Positions 1 to 10,836 of a stretch of 64,000 nucleotides of DNA are shown piece by piece (within the stretch, counting starts at the first letter, position 1; each line of letters begins with the position of its first letter). Made by a program: the position numbers and the translations under genes. Source of the stretch: Saussurea involucrata (taxonomy: Eukaryota > Streptophyta > Magnoliopsida > Asterales > Asteraceae); NCBI GenBank assembly GCA_033807775.1, contig CM066313.1, positions 88,041,484 to 88,105,483 of the forward strand. The letters are read 5' to 3'. Under the pieces are notes generated by a model, which was given only the letters and a program-made list of their open reading frames with translations, ran no database searches and was not told the origin of the DNA.

Positions 1-129
1 CAGCCATTTTATCAGGCAAACTTAGAGCTCTAAGCTGAATCAACTATTTCATAAAGCTTCCAGCTTTTAGTCTTGTCAGCACCATCCAAAATCGTAGGTG
101 TAATATCCACATCCTTAATGCTTTGTAGA
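1..129 (-). pseudogene. Broken copy of a TOPLESS-related exon
   Basis: This stretch matches exon 18 of the intact TOPLESS-related gene further right (26563-26693) along nearly its whole length, in the same orientation. Shared blocks include the part encoding the linker before the second WD40 propeller. Relative to the intact exon it has a deletion of about 5 nt near position 36 and many substitutions, so the frame is lost and a stop appears. The splice acceptor at its 5' side (near 130) is not preserved. It may continue left of the window. It is a decayed gene fragment and not a functional exon. Confidence 0.85.
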
Positions 130-504
130 TTAAAGTATGTTGCAAGTTCATGCAATATACCCTATATTATATTAAAAGTTTACAAATTAAAATGATAAAG
201 TATCATATGAAATTCACTTAAGATAAAATCATTCTTTTAATTAGGGAATTGCCAAATCGGCTATAAGAGTAAAAGGCTAAAACTTTATAATTGGGATAAA
301 GTTTAAAACATATATAATTACGTAAAAGCTAAAGCATGTATCATTGGGTCCCAAAAATTTTGGGGTCATGCTCCATTTGTAAAATTGCAACACCGTAGAG
401 CACGGCCCTGCATAATATTAAAATACTTGGAAAGTTAAGCAAATGAATAGAAAGAAAAAGAACCAAACTTGATATTCAAGTGCAGTTTCAAGTATCGTGA
501 CGAT
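130..504. other. Gap with no recognised feature
   Basis: AT-rich sequence between the TOPLESS exon copy and the kinase fragment. I see no open reading frame, terminal repeat or RNA gene in it. Confidence 0.5.
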
Positions 505-1152
505 CTATGTCATTAATAGACATTTTTCACGGTCTCTCTTCAAGCATTGATAAGCTATTCTCGTAAACAATTTCAAAGAATGATCATCTATTTCACCCTT
601 CAGATTACCATGAATAATTTCACTTATTTTATTCTCTTCATACCTCTCTCGTGCCAACCTTGTTAATGGCTGATACTTATCGTTGTCGTTGCTAATACTA
701 AACCTCCCACACAACCCTTCAAACAAAACCACGCTGAATGAATAAACATCTGACTCTTTTGTTAAGAACCCATTCTCTACATATAGCGGATCGCAATACC
801 CAATGGTGCCTACGACGTTGGAAACAAAAAATGTGAATTGATGGTTAACAGGACCAAGTTTAGACAGGCCAAAATCTGAGATCTTGGCATTCCAGGTTTC
901 ATCTAATAGGATGTTGGAACTTTTAATATCCCAGTGCAATACTCTAAGTTGGGTCCCTACAGGATTGTGAAGGTAAGCTTGTCCACGAGCTGCCCCGATG
1001 AATATATTCAAGCGTTGAATCCATGATAGATCATCATTTTTGAGATACAGGTCGAGACTTCCCTTAGATGCGTACTCGTACACGAGGATCTTCACATCAT
1101 TCTCGTCGCAAAACCCCAAGAGAGAGACAATATTTTCATGCCTATTTAGTGG
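505..1152 (-). pseudogene. Receptor-like kinase fragment, inactive
   Basis: The minus strand encodes the middle and C-terminal part of a plant receptor-like Ser/Thr kinase domain. Visible landmarks in order are the hinge region (LVYEYASKGSL), the catalytic loop, the activation segment beginning DFG (ISDFGLSKLG), the GTIGYCDP segment, the helix-F motif SDVYSF, and the C-lobe (YQCLKRDREK). The catalytic loop reads HWDIKSSNILL, so the Arg of the usual HRD motif is replaced by Trp. An in-frame TAG at 505-507 falls inside conserved sequence, since kinase-like residues continue beyond it in the same frame. The N-lobe is missing: at about 1152 the sequence changes abruptly to retrotransposon A. Truncation, the stop and the lost HRD Arg together indicate a pseudogene. 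The exact kinase subfamily is not clear. Confidence 0.85.
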
Positions 1153-1154
1153 AT

Positions 1155-1727
1155 TGTAATAACCTCAGCGTTTGTATAATTTGGAGATTAATATACCTTA
1201 ATTAAGTATTTAATGATCAATATTTTGATTATCTGTCGAGAACTTACGAGATAAGGTATTATTGAAGGTTTCCCCAACTCGTGGCATCAGACGTTTCGGT
1301 CTCAAAGGAAAGTTGAATCCGAGGTATATCGGTCCCTTTGAAATTCTGGAAAGGGTTGGAGTTGTGGCTTACCGATTAGTTCTACCGCCGCAATTGTCCC
1401 ATATACATAGCGTGTTCTATCTCTCTCTTCGTTTCGTGGGTACATCTATCATCCCTTACACGTTATTGATTATCCTTTAGAGTGTATAGAACCTGATTTG
1501 TCTTATCACGAGGAGCGTGAAGCAATTCTTGATCGTGATGAAAGAGGTACACGAAAGAGAGTGATTCCTTTCGTAAAAGTTTTATGGAAGAATCACTCGA
1601 AACGTGAGGCGACGTGGGAAACTGAGGACCATATGCGACGGGAGTACCCTGAGTTCTTTGATCGATGTAAGTTTCCTATCTAAACTCGATTTCGAGGACG
1701 AAGTCTCTTTTTAAGGGGGGGAATAAT
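1155..1727 (+). mobile_element. 3' internal end of gypsy element A, extra copy
   Basis: Nearly identical to 14919-15489, which precedes the right LTR of element A. It encodes the post-integrase tail (LKVSPTRG, then RFGLKGKLNPR and GPFEILERVG), a frame break near 1480, and then a degenerate chromodomain-like end (EATWETEDHMRREYP). It finishes with the polypurine tract (1713-1722) directly before LTR A1. An internal 3' end located left of the 5' LTR means the array is internal-LTR-internal-LTR, as expected from recombination between tandem or LTR-sharing copies. The junction with the kinase fragment shares the short block GTGGAT with the sequence flanking the other copy. Confidence 0.8.
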
Positions 1728-2292
1728 TGTAATACCCCGCTTTAAAAACGTTAACTTTAACTTCCCCAAAATGTATCATATTTGAATGCCAATCAAATAT
1801 AGTTGAGGGGTTAAATCCGTTAATTAACCAAAGTTTTAATAATTAAAAATAAATTAAAAGTTAAAGCATAATCAATAAGTATGCATATCAATTAAAGATC
1901 AAAAGTGAGAGTAAACATCAAAATCGTCCACCGCCTTCATCTTCATTATACTCTCTCTCTAAACTTTCTTTCTCTCTTTAAAATTTCTCATATTTTGTTC
2001 AAGTAATCAAAGATTCAATTACATATTCGGAATCCCCTCTTCAAATCCTTCGTAGAGGTATAATTTCTCTCTAGTTTGCTAAGTTTTTGTGTATTCTTGA
2101 ATTGGAATTATAATTGGGTCTAGGTTTAGATTATGTTGTAGTATTTCAAATTTGGTGATAAATACGTGTTTAGAAATGTTTGGTTTTGTCAAAAATGAAG
2201 TAGGATTAAAAAGGTAAAGTTTAGAATCAAAATGGTCATGAGTTTGTGTTTATACGGTTAGTTGCTCACCAAGTGTTCGGTTAATTGTCTAA

Positions 2293-3377
2293 GGGTGCGT
2301 TTGGTTCGCAGAATGTTTTCTGCAGGAATGGAATCTGTCAAAGGAATTGGAATCTGGAAAGAATTGGGATGAAATGTTATCATGTTTGACCAAGTGTTTG
2401 GTTGGCTAGAATGGAATGTAATCTGTCAAATGAATTGGAATCTGTCTGTTTGGTTTGCAAATGAATTGGAATTGAATAATGAAAAATGACAAAAATACCC
2501 TTTTTGAATTTTTTTTATAATAACATTTAATGGGAAACAAAACCCTACCACCCCCTGCTACCCCCTCTTTTCCATTCATCTTTCCCCATGGCAGCCCCCT
2601 CTTCTCACCGTGAAAACCAAAACCCTACCACCCCCTCACTCAATCACCAGCCGCCGCCTTCCACCACCGTGCGCCACCCTCACCGTTACTACCAGTCACC
2701 GGCGACTTATAAACAATTTTAAAATTAACATTTAATTGGAGCAGTAACATGGAGAGAAGTATAGAAATGAAAGAAAAGGGTCTAGCGGTGGTGGTTGATG
2801 GCGGCTGTAGGCGGCGTTCTTGCTGCTGGTCTGAAATCGACAAGTAAGGGACGAGAGTGGAGGGTGATGGCTGTAGGTCGAAATCGAGTGGGATGAGTGT
2901 TGTGGCTGGCGATCGGTACTTAGAAGGGGAATCGAGAAGAGAAAGAAATCGACAGCCACAGGTCGATTTAGGGGCTGGCGTGGACTGCAAATCGACGGGG
3001 GACGAGCGAAGGTGACGAGAGGGAGACTGGAGCGTCGCTGGTGGCGTTGTGCAGTGGCGGGCGGTGGTTGCTGTGGTTCTTGCTGCCGGCGTGAAGAGGT
3101 GGGTTGCAGGTGTCGATCGTGTGAGTTTGATTGATGATCATTGTTGGGATTTTTAAGAATAAAATGGGGGTATTATTGTCATTTTCATAAATATGGAAGG
3201 AATGGATTTCAATTCCACAGCTTTTATTAAGGAACGATGAATTCCTTAGTTGGATGGAATTCATGGAAATCAATTCCATTCCATTGCAAACCAAACAACA
3301 CAATGGAATTTTGTCAATGGAATTGACCATTCCAATTCCAACCAATTCCGTCGGAATCCGTCGAACCAAACGCACCC
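2293..3377. mobile_element. PIF/Harbinger-type non-autonomous element
   Basis: Terminal inverted repeats GGGTGCGTTTGGTTCG and CGAACCAAACGCACCC bound 1085 bp, with subterminal repeats of GGAATGGAATTC type at both ends. The 3-bp target duplication TAA lies at 2290-2292 and 3378-3380. The matching point in LTR A2 (about 16034) is uninterrupted, so an empty site exists in this window. The interior (2560-3060) is GC-richer and resembles plant leader sequence, but no transposase is recognisable, and its short open frames have no motif I know. Confidence 0.9.
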
Positions 3378-4510
3378 TAAGAGAATAAAGTTTCATGATT
3401 AAGCTTAAGAGATTAATCATTAAGCTTCATTTTGACTTTTAGTATGTTAATTTGTATTTGGAACATGTTTAATTGAGTAAAAGTTGAAGTTTGGTTCATA
3501 AAAGTGAATAAGGAAAAGTTTGGAAATCGGACGTTACGGTATGTGCAGGTTCAGTACTTTGACAGCGCATAAGTCACAAATCGTAAGTCCGATGGAGCTC
3601 ACATTTTGCAGGTAGAAGGTACTCGATGTGTACTACAACTCTTATGAAGAGTCTTAAGTCTAGTTGTGACCCTAAGTAGCTCAAAAATGTGTGTTTTTGG
3701 GACTGATCAGTGTGTACTCGGGATCAGTCCTGTGTTTTTATAAAATTCATATAAAATCAATGAATGATCCAAATGAAGTGATTCCAATTCCGGTAGAACC
3801 GTATGAGGTCATAGAACAGCTTTCATTAAGATCTTATAATCTATTTTGGTCTCTAAGTATGAGAAAAATGCTCAAAACGAAGGGGTTTTTGAGCTGTCAA
3901 AATGCAATTCCGCAATATGTGTCGAGTTTAGTTCGAAATGTGTATTGGGCTGTTCGTTTTGAAATTTAAGTTGCTTAGATACCATTAGAACCAAAATTCA
4001 GTATTAGAATAATTATGATGTGTAACAACTCACAATCCAAATATACATATAACATATATTTCATAACATGTTTTCAACAAAAGTACTTCACATTTCACAT
4101 TTGGTCCCAAAAACTGACTAAACATAGTAAGAAATTCAGTACAAACTTTTTCATTTTTAAGTTACATACTAACTAATCACAAAGTCTTAAGATCAAAATA
4201 CATCCATAACTTCATAACCGATGTCTCCATAAAAGCTATTCGTCAAAAGTTCTATTTACTGCTCTTTCCCGATCCATCACCTGGAATACAAAATTTTTAA
4301 AACAGAAAATGAGGGTTAGACCTAATGGTCTAGTGAGGAAATCTCTGTCATTTTAATCAACCTTTATTTCGAAGTTATTTATATAAAGCTTTTCATATAC
4401 ATTCATATAATACACGTATAACAATACCATACAAAACTCGTGCATCTCATTCCACCTTATTCCTCCACATCTGGCCGTATTAATTGGTAGCAAGCCAACT
4501 AATAAATAAA

Positions 4511-4601
4511 CAATACCGGTCCGCACACCGGAACCCGGCTACTCATCGGTCCGCACATCGGAACCCGACTACCCATCGGTCCGCACACCGGAACCCGATT
4601 A
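4511..4601 (-). repeat. Second short array in solo LTR C
   Basis: Three units of about 34 bp built on CGGTCCGCACACCGGAACCC. On the minus strand each can fold GGTTCCG against CGGACC with one bulge. Just beyond it the minus strand carries GTTGGCTTGCTACC, a block also present in LTR B directly after that LTR's hairpin array. Confidence 0.7.
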
Positions 4602-4897
4602 ATGTGCACTTGTGTAAAATATCACACATATAATATCTCATTATATTATTAACACGGAATATCCACATATACATTCCACATACATATATGTATTCCAGTA
4701 AAAAATAATTTTAAGTAAAACTCACATGTTTTGCTTTTCACCAAAAGTCTTTCCAAGTTAATTATCACGTACGTCAATTCTTCACAGAATCTGAAATCAT
4801 ACAAAATACCAAATATCTCTTTTTAAAACTAAACTTATAAAATCCTCGACTTAAGTCGCAACCTACTAAAAATAAATTAGAATCGCAATGCATAGTG

Positions 4898-5115
4898 CTA
4901 AGTCGCAATCAACTACTGCGACTTCACCTCAAATCGCAACCCACTATTGCGATTCCAACCCCAAGTCGCAATCAACTACTGCGATTCCAAACCCAAATCG
5001 CAACCGACCATTGCGACTTCAAAGCCAAATCGCAATCAACTACTGCGATTCCAAACCAAGTCGCAACCGACCATTGCGACTTCAAAGCCAAATCGCAATC
5101 AACCATTGCGACTTG
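4898..5115 (-). repeat. Tandem hairpin array in solo LTR C
   Basis: Seven units of about 34 bp, each a stem of TCGCA and TGCGA type with a 7-9 nt loop. Perfect stems include AAGTCGCA/TGCGACTT (from 4900), AATCGCAA/TTGCGATT (4932-4954) and AAGTCGCAA/TTGCGACTT (about 5058-5082). Two units change both arms together, which keeps the pairing. Open reading frames across it are by-products of the repeat. Confidence 0.85.
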
Positions 5116-6924
5116 GTTGAATGTCTCAGTTCACTGTTCATCCTAAAAAACCCAGAAATCGTACTTTTAAGCTATGCATGTTGCTGTAAAGGTGCAGATA
5201 TGTTTAAGACTATGAACATAACCTAACCTTAAGCTCAGATTTCCCAAAAGATCCATTTTTAACAAAACCCACCTATAAACCTAACTAGCAAACTCAAGAA
5301 CACTTTTAAGAAATTACTACACATAAAAGGATGGATTTGTTACCTTGCTTACTTCGGTTTGGTCCTTAAATCACTGCAGCAAACTCTTGATTTCTTTCTT
5401 CTTCTTCTTTCCCTTAAGCTTTCTCGATTTCCTTCTCTCTCTCTCTCTCTCTAAACCGAACACACTCACACACACATTCACTTTTAGATATTTTGTTTTA
5501 GCTAAAGTGAAGACATCATCCCCTAATTGATGTGTTAGAGACGGTGGTGGTGTATGGTTTGGTTAAAATGACCAAATAAACCCTAAGCTTCTCCCAATTG
5601 GCAAAACATACCCCTAAACTTCTATTATAAAATTAAAACTTACCCCTTAACTTCTAACTCCATAATATTAAATTTAAAATCACACTTTTAAATAACCCAA
5701 TAATATACCTGGTTATTACATTATGTGAGTTTTATGTTGTGCAAGTGATAACAAATTATAGTTTAAATAGGTACTCGAGCTCGTACAACTCCGTCGTGAA
5801 CCTCGTTTGATCGTGCGTTACATCTCAATTCAATTAAGGTATGGATTTCACTTCCTTTGATTCGTGGGCAACTATTTGTTGTAGTTGACCCTTCCTAAAG
5901 GTGGTTCACCGCCTTGTGATTGATCAACCGAACGTGATCAACAAATGTGTAATTATACACACACATTGATTTTAGTTTATTGAAACATTTGTTTGAACCT
6001 TTTTGCTTTTCATTGATATGTGTCTCGTATGGAATTGATTATGAAACTTTCTGACGTATATTGAACTTGATTTTTATGAACACCATTCGGGTAAGTGGCA
6101 TATGTTTTATTTCCGATGATTTTAGAACAACCCAATTAATGGGCACATTATTTGAGATGCCTTCTATGGCGGCTTTGTAGTCATGGCGTCCTGCAGGTGG
6201 ACTCCACCAGAGTTAGGCCCGATAGTGGCTTCCGTGAACCCGACTCTATGGACTAGGCCGACTTTGTTGGCTCCAGGACGGATGGATCGATCCTAGAACT
6301 TTTACCCACAGAACATGTGACTGTGGTTAAATTCACGGGGGACTCGAGTGTGTGTGCCCGCACGTCGGCCCAATAGTTCGTGTGGTTTGGCCACCCCACG
6401 AACACTTGAACAGGAATTGACAGAATTGATTTATTTTACGTTTTGAAGTTAAAGTGTGAACCTTTATTGAGATTCTTGCTTTCGTATATTACTGATCATC
6501 TCTTTTGAATAAAATGAATTATCGTCTTGAGTTTTATAAAACGTTCTTCAATAGAATTTTAAGTCTTCCACTTTATTGTTGATGTGTTTATTATTATTAC
6601 AAATTTATATTATAATCCATTCACTGAGCCCATGCTCAGCCGTGTTTCTTGTTTTCTGACACGGCAGGTTCCAAGTGACATTGATGGGGACAGGACTTGA
6701 GATCGAGCGTGAATTTTTGGAGTTTTTAGACTCGTTTTAATATATAAGTGTTATAAGTTTATAATCCTTTTTGAGATGTAATATTTTGGGATGTAAATCA
6801 TACTTTAAAAGTTGTAATCCGTTTTAGAGTTTATTAGTAGCTCTGAATTAGTTGTGTAATTATGTTAGGTCCCGTTAGTGACATCAACCGTTCCGGACAA
6901 CGTGGACGGGGGATGTTACAAATG

Positions 6925-6936
6925 TGGTATCAGAGC
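6925..6936 (+). other. Primer-binding site of element A
   Basis: TGGTATCAGAGC, complementary to the 3' end of initiator Met-tRNA, begins 4 nt after LTR A1. This confirms LTR A1 as the 5' LTR and the plus orientation. Confidence 0.9.
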
Positions 6937-7422
6937 ATAGGTTTTGACTTGTAGACTAAATAGGCTTGACCTGTGAGGATTGGGTAGACATAGGAACGGG
7001 TAAACTGGAATTTAATTATAATTACCAAAATTCCAACAATGATATCTACCTCTATGGGTGGTGAAATCTATGTGATAACTCGTTTTTCCAATTGTTCGTT
7101 GCGTATTGGGGATCGCATATGGTAGGTCACTCTACTTCCAAAGCATATATATCATTTTGAATTGATATTGGGTATGGACCGGTTGTCACACCACCGGGAA
7201 ACTATAGACTGTAACGCCAAACAAATATTGTTTGGAGATGTTGATAAACCAGAGGCAGTTTTCCAAGGAGGTACTCCAAAAGAAGATGTTAGTGCTTTAG
7301 CCTCTGTTACTGTGAATCAATATACTTAGCAAAGCAACGAAGGTTTTCTAGCCTCGTTACAGGATCCCGAACAGGTATCCCCTACTTCTGCATCCATACT
7401 TGTTATTTCTGAATATCTTGAT
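6937..7422 (+). other. Collapsed gag-protease region of element A
   Basis: Only about 490 bp separate the primer site from sequence that already encodes the lead-in to reverse transcriptase. Gag, zinc knuckle and most of the protease (together about 1.5-2 kb in element F) are therefore deleted. A weak remnant of the protease-RT linker is visible at about 7100-7300. Confidence 0.65.
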
Positions 7423-8735
7423 GTGTTTCCCGACGATTTACCGGGTATATCACCAGTCCGGGAAGTCGAATTCACCATCGATATTGTACCAGGAGCTTCT
7501 CCTATTTCCAAGGCTCCCTATCGAATGGCTCCAACTGAAATGAAGGAGCTCAAAACTCAACTCGATGATCTATTGAAGAAAGGTTTTATTCGACCCAGTG
7601 TTTCTCCCTAGGGGGCTCCGGTTCCCTTTGTAAAAAAGAAAGACGGTACGATGCGTCTTTGTATCGATTACCGGGAGCTTAATAAAGTAACGATCCATAA
7701 TAAGTATCTGTTGCCGAGAATCGATGATCTATTCGACCAATTACAAGGGGCAAGGTACTTTTCCAAGATTGATCTTCGGTCCGGGTACCATCAACTTCGT
7801 ATCCGAGACTGTGATATTCCGAAGACCGCATTCAGAACTCGTTACGGGCACTACGAATTCACGGTAATGCCTTTCGGTCTAACTAATGCTCCAGCAGTCT
7901 TTATGGATCTTACGAATCGGGTTTTCAAAGATTATCTCGACGACTTTGTTATCGTGTTTATCGATGACATCTTGATATACTCAAAGTCTAGAGAGCAACA
8001 TGATCAACATCTTCGCATCGTTTTGGAAACTCTTCGAACGAAAAAGTTATACGCAAAACGTTCTAAATGTGAATTCTGTCTTGATCAAGTGTCTTTTCTC
8101 GGGCACGTAATCTCCGTCGTAGGTGTCAAAGTTGATCCGACGAAAATAGAAATCGTCACTAAATGGCCCCAACCTACGAACGTATCTGAAGTTCGTGGTT
8201 TTCTGGGTCTGGCGGGTTATTACAGACGATTCGTTGAAGGTTTCTCTACAATATCTCTACCGTTAACCCGGTTACTCCGAAAAAGAGTCAAATTTAATTG
8301 GGGTTCGAACAAGAATCAAGTTTCGAGGAACTGAAGCATCGATTAGTTACTGCACTTGTTCTCGTATTGTCGTCTGGCACCGACGGGTTTCAAGTTTATA
8401 GTGATGCTTCAAAGAAAGGTCTCGGTTGTGTTCTTATGCAAAACGGAAGAGTGATCGCATACGCTTCACGTCAATTAAAGCCTTATGAGGTCAATTATCC
8501 GACTCACGATCTCGAATTGGCTGCAGTTATCTTCGCACTCAAGATTCGGCGTCATTATTTGTACGGTGAGACATGTGAAGTTTTCACCGACCACAAGAAC
8601 CTTAAATACATATTTACTCAAAAAGAGTTAATATGCGTCAGCGGAGATGGCTCGAACTTCTAAAGGATTATGATGTTCATATACAGTATCATCCGGGCAA
8701 GGCGAATGTAGTCGCCGATGCCTTAATCCGTAAGT
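7423..8735 (+). pseudogene. Gypsy reverse transcriptase/RNase H relic (element A)
   Basis: Encodes the RT entry (FPDDLPGISPVREVEF), fingers (KKDGTMRLCIDYRELNKV), palm with the active-site motif FIDDIL (about 7957-7976), thumb (GFLGLAGYYRRFV) and RNase H (VYSDASKKGLGCVLMQ, HDLELAAVIFALK). It is close in layout to element F and belongs to the chromovirus group of Ty3/gypsy. Breaks: an in-frame TAG at 7609-7611, a frame shift near 8300 between RT and RNase H, and a 1-nt loss near 8631 in the RNase H tail. It cannot yield a full product. Confidence 0.9.
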
Positions 8736-9035
8736 TGTGTTACAAGTTTCTTCTTTACTTGGTTCTAAAGAGTTGGCTTTGGAGATTAAGCGATTCGGTT
8801 TAGAAATCAATCCGAGTTCACAAACGGAAATTCTATCTAGTCTAACAGTAGAACTGATTCTAATCTCTCGGATCAAAGAAACCCAACAAGACAAGCAAAC
8901 TTCCAGCAAACACAATAAAATGTTAATTCATAATTCAAAATCGATGATGATCACGTGTTGTGGTTTTGGGATCGTCTTTGTGTTCCGAATAACTCGGAGC
9001 TTAAAGATCTAATTATGACATAAGCTCATAATTCT

Positions 9036-9515
9036 ATGATTTCCGTTCACTCGGGCACAACAAAAACGTATCGTGAACTGAAGACCCATTTCTGGTGGGT
9101 TGGAATGAAGCGAGATATCGTTGAATTTGTAGCTCGTTGTCTCATTTGTCAACAAGTTAAAATTGAACATCAACGTCCGGGTGGTCTTCTCCAATCGTTG
9201 AGCATTCTGGTATGGAAATAGGAGCACGTAACTATGGATTGTGTAGTCGGACTACCCCGCACGACCTCGAAACATGACACGATTTGGGTAGTGGTTGATC
9301 GACTGACGAAATCGGCTCATTTTCTTCCTGTCCGACAAACATGGTCGATCGATAAAATGACAGAAGTATTCCAACGTGAAATTTTACGTCTCCAAGGCGC
9401 TCCTGTATCGTTTACCTCCGATCGAGTCCCACACTTTACGTCTCTATGTTGGGAAGGTTTACATAAAGCCTGGGGCACACGTTTGAATTTTAGTACAACC
9501 TTTCGTCCTACTTTA
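9036..9515 (+). pseudogene. Gypsy integrase relic (element A)
   Basis: Shows the HHCC zinc region (HSGTTKTYREL, then CLICQQVKIEHQRPG) and the first part of the catalytic core (VVVDRLTKSAHF, giving the first Asp; FTSDRV, giving the second). A stop occurs at 9219-9221. The core ends abruptly after FSTTFRP at about 9513, before the catalytic Glu. The remaining integrase is missing, and the next element-like coding sequence is the tail at 15024. Confidence 0.85.
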
Positions 9516-9703
9516 TCAAGTTTTTATGTTATTACTCTAGAGATTAGGAGAGGATATATGAATGGTGTAACCGAAGTGTGATGGTCGAGTTATTTTCCTT
9601 TCTAAATGGATCTCTAGTTGACATGAGGAGTAATGAGTGTGATTTTTGATTATCGTTTAGATTGGTGATTTTCTTCGACGATAGTGTTATAAGTGATATG
9701 TTA
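9516..9703. other. AT-rich filler left of element B
   Basis: Non-coding sequence between the truncated integrase and the target duplication of element B. It continues at 14202 on the far side of B. Its origin is unknown. Confidence 0.5.
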
Positions 9704-10133
9704 TTTAATGTAATACCCCGGGTAAATCCGTTAGTTAAAAATTCAATTCCGTTAAGTTTATTTAACCTTAAAGTTACTATTTAGGGTAAGTTTGGATAAG
9801 TTTATAAGATAAAGGTGTTTTAGTCTTTAATGAAGAGTTTAGGGGCTAGATGGGTAAATTAAGTTAATAATATCTGATTAGGTGTCAAGTTATCCTCACA
9901 TCAGCAGAAAATCAGTAGGTGTGTGTGTGTATTTTGAGAGAAAAAGGGAGAAGAAGAAAAGAAGGGTAAAGGCATCAAATTGATTCATTTGGAAGTGTTT
10001 GAGGTATGTTTTCTTTACATATTATGTGTATAATTGATAGCTGAATGTTTCTATCGGAGTAGAATAGTTAGAATTACTTCTGTTAATGATTCAGTCGATT
10101 TCTGGGTGAAAATGGGATAAACAGTCAGAGGTG

Positions 10134-10363
10134 TCCGGATAATATGAAGGTATCCGGGTAGTTTCTTGAGTGGTGTCCGGGTAGTTTATTGATAGTGTCC
10201 GGATGATTTGTTTGAGAGTTTCCGGGTGATTTAGAGTCCGGATGGCATCCGGATTCCTCGTGTTGTCCGGATTAGTCTTGCTGTCCGGATTACTGAGGTT
10301 GTCCGGAAAAGTCTTGTTGTCCGGAAAAAGTGGTGTTGTCCGGGTTGTTTGGGTTGTCCGGAT
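10134..10363 (+). repeat. TCCGG array in LTR B
   Basis: About a dozen irregularly spaced (13-26 nt) copies of TCCGGRT/TCCGGAA. The copy in the 3' LTR is at 13018-13247. An array with the same TCCGGAT core occupies the corresponding place in LTR F. Confidence 0.85.
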
Positions 10364-10712
10364 AACTTGGCTGTTTGGGTAATTTTGAGGATAAAAGTTA
10401 TGTAGATGTATCTAGAGTCTATAACCTGTTAGTAAGTCTTATACATAAGTTGGTAAGGAGATATTTGTATGTAAATGGTTTCAGATTCTGAGGTATTTGG
10501 ATAAAGGAACGGATAGCTCGGAGAAAGGCTTGGAAGCGTATTTTAAGCATTCAAGGTGAGTTTTACTTTAAAAGTATTTTCAACTGGAATACATACGTAT
10601 GGTTTGGGAATGTGATAATTTGTGATTAATGTGCTTATATGTATGGTGTACATGATTGATAATATATTGAGATATATACTGTGGTTATATTGCACGAAAC
10701 GAGTATAGGTGA

Positions 10713-10836
10713 GCCGAATTATTGTTCGGCGGGGCTGTATGGAAATACAGCGGGGCTGCCTGAAATGGCAGTGGAGCTGTAGGTAATTGCAGCGGGGCTG
10801 TATGTAATTACAGTGGAGTCGACTGTATGGTACAGT
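10713..10836 (+). repeat. Six-hairpin array in LTR B
   Basis: Six consecutive small hairpins about 21 nt apart: GCCGAA/TTCGGC, GCTGTAT/ATACAGC, CTGCC/GGCAG, GCTGTA/TGCAGC (one G-U), CTGTA/TACAG and ACTGTA/TACAGT, with loops of 3-6 nt. Stem sequences vary between units but pairing is retained. The copy in the 3' LTR is at 13597-13720. Confidence 0.85.

Larger units (their letters stand above)
4021..5720 (-). mobile_element. Solo LTR C of a gypsy element
   Basis: Read on the minus strand it starts TGTAATAACCAGG and ends GAGTTGTTACA (1700 bp), with no internal region on either side. Flanking pentamers are TGATG (4016-4020) and TTATG (5721-5725), a target duplication with one change. LTR A2 shows the unoccupied site at about 16675. 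Orientation follows from the conserved hairpin TAGACC-atta-GGTCTA (4317-4332) and CAG acceptor-like site (4283-4281), which read in the same direction as in minus-strand element D. A CT/GA microsatellite (5433-5452) lies in the presumed leader, and a donor-like CAAG/GTAAC is at 5343. Confidence 0.88.
1728..6920 (+). repeat. LTR A1 (5' LTR), interrupted twice
   Basis: Starts TGTAATACCCCGC after a polypurine tract and ends GGGATGTTACA directly before a tRNA-iMet primer site. Removing the Harbinger element (2293-3377) and solo LTR (4021-5720) with their duplications leaves about 2.4 kb, which aligns with LTR A2 (15490-17881). A pyrimidine-rich leader (1950-2050) ends GTAGAG, followed by a GT donor-like site at 2058. 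Near the LTR end is the perfect hairpin CTGAGC-ccat-GCTCAG (6624-6639), then a CAG acceptor-like site at 6665-6667. Confidence 0.85.

Noticed and set aside
4898..5115. CRISPR-like regular repeats (also 51190-51360)
   Set aside because: Plant nuclear LTR context, units vary, no cas genes; they are LTR hairpin arrays.
4888..5226. 112-codon Ser/Thr/Asn-rich frame and its overlapping partner
   Set aside because: Repeat translation of the TCGCA hairpin array in solo LTR C.
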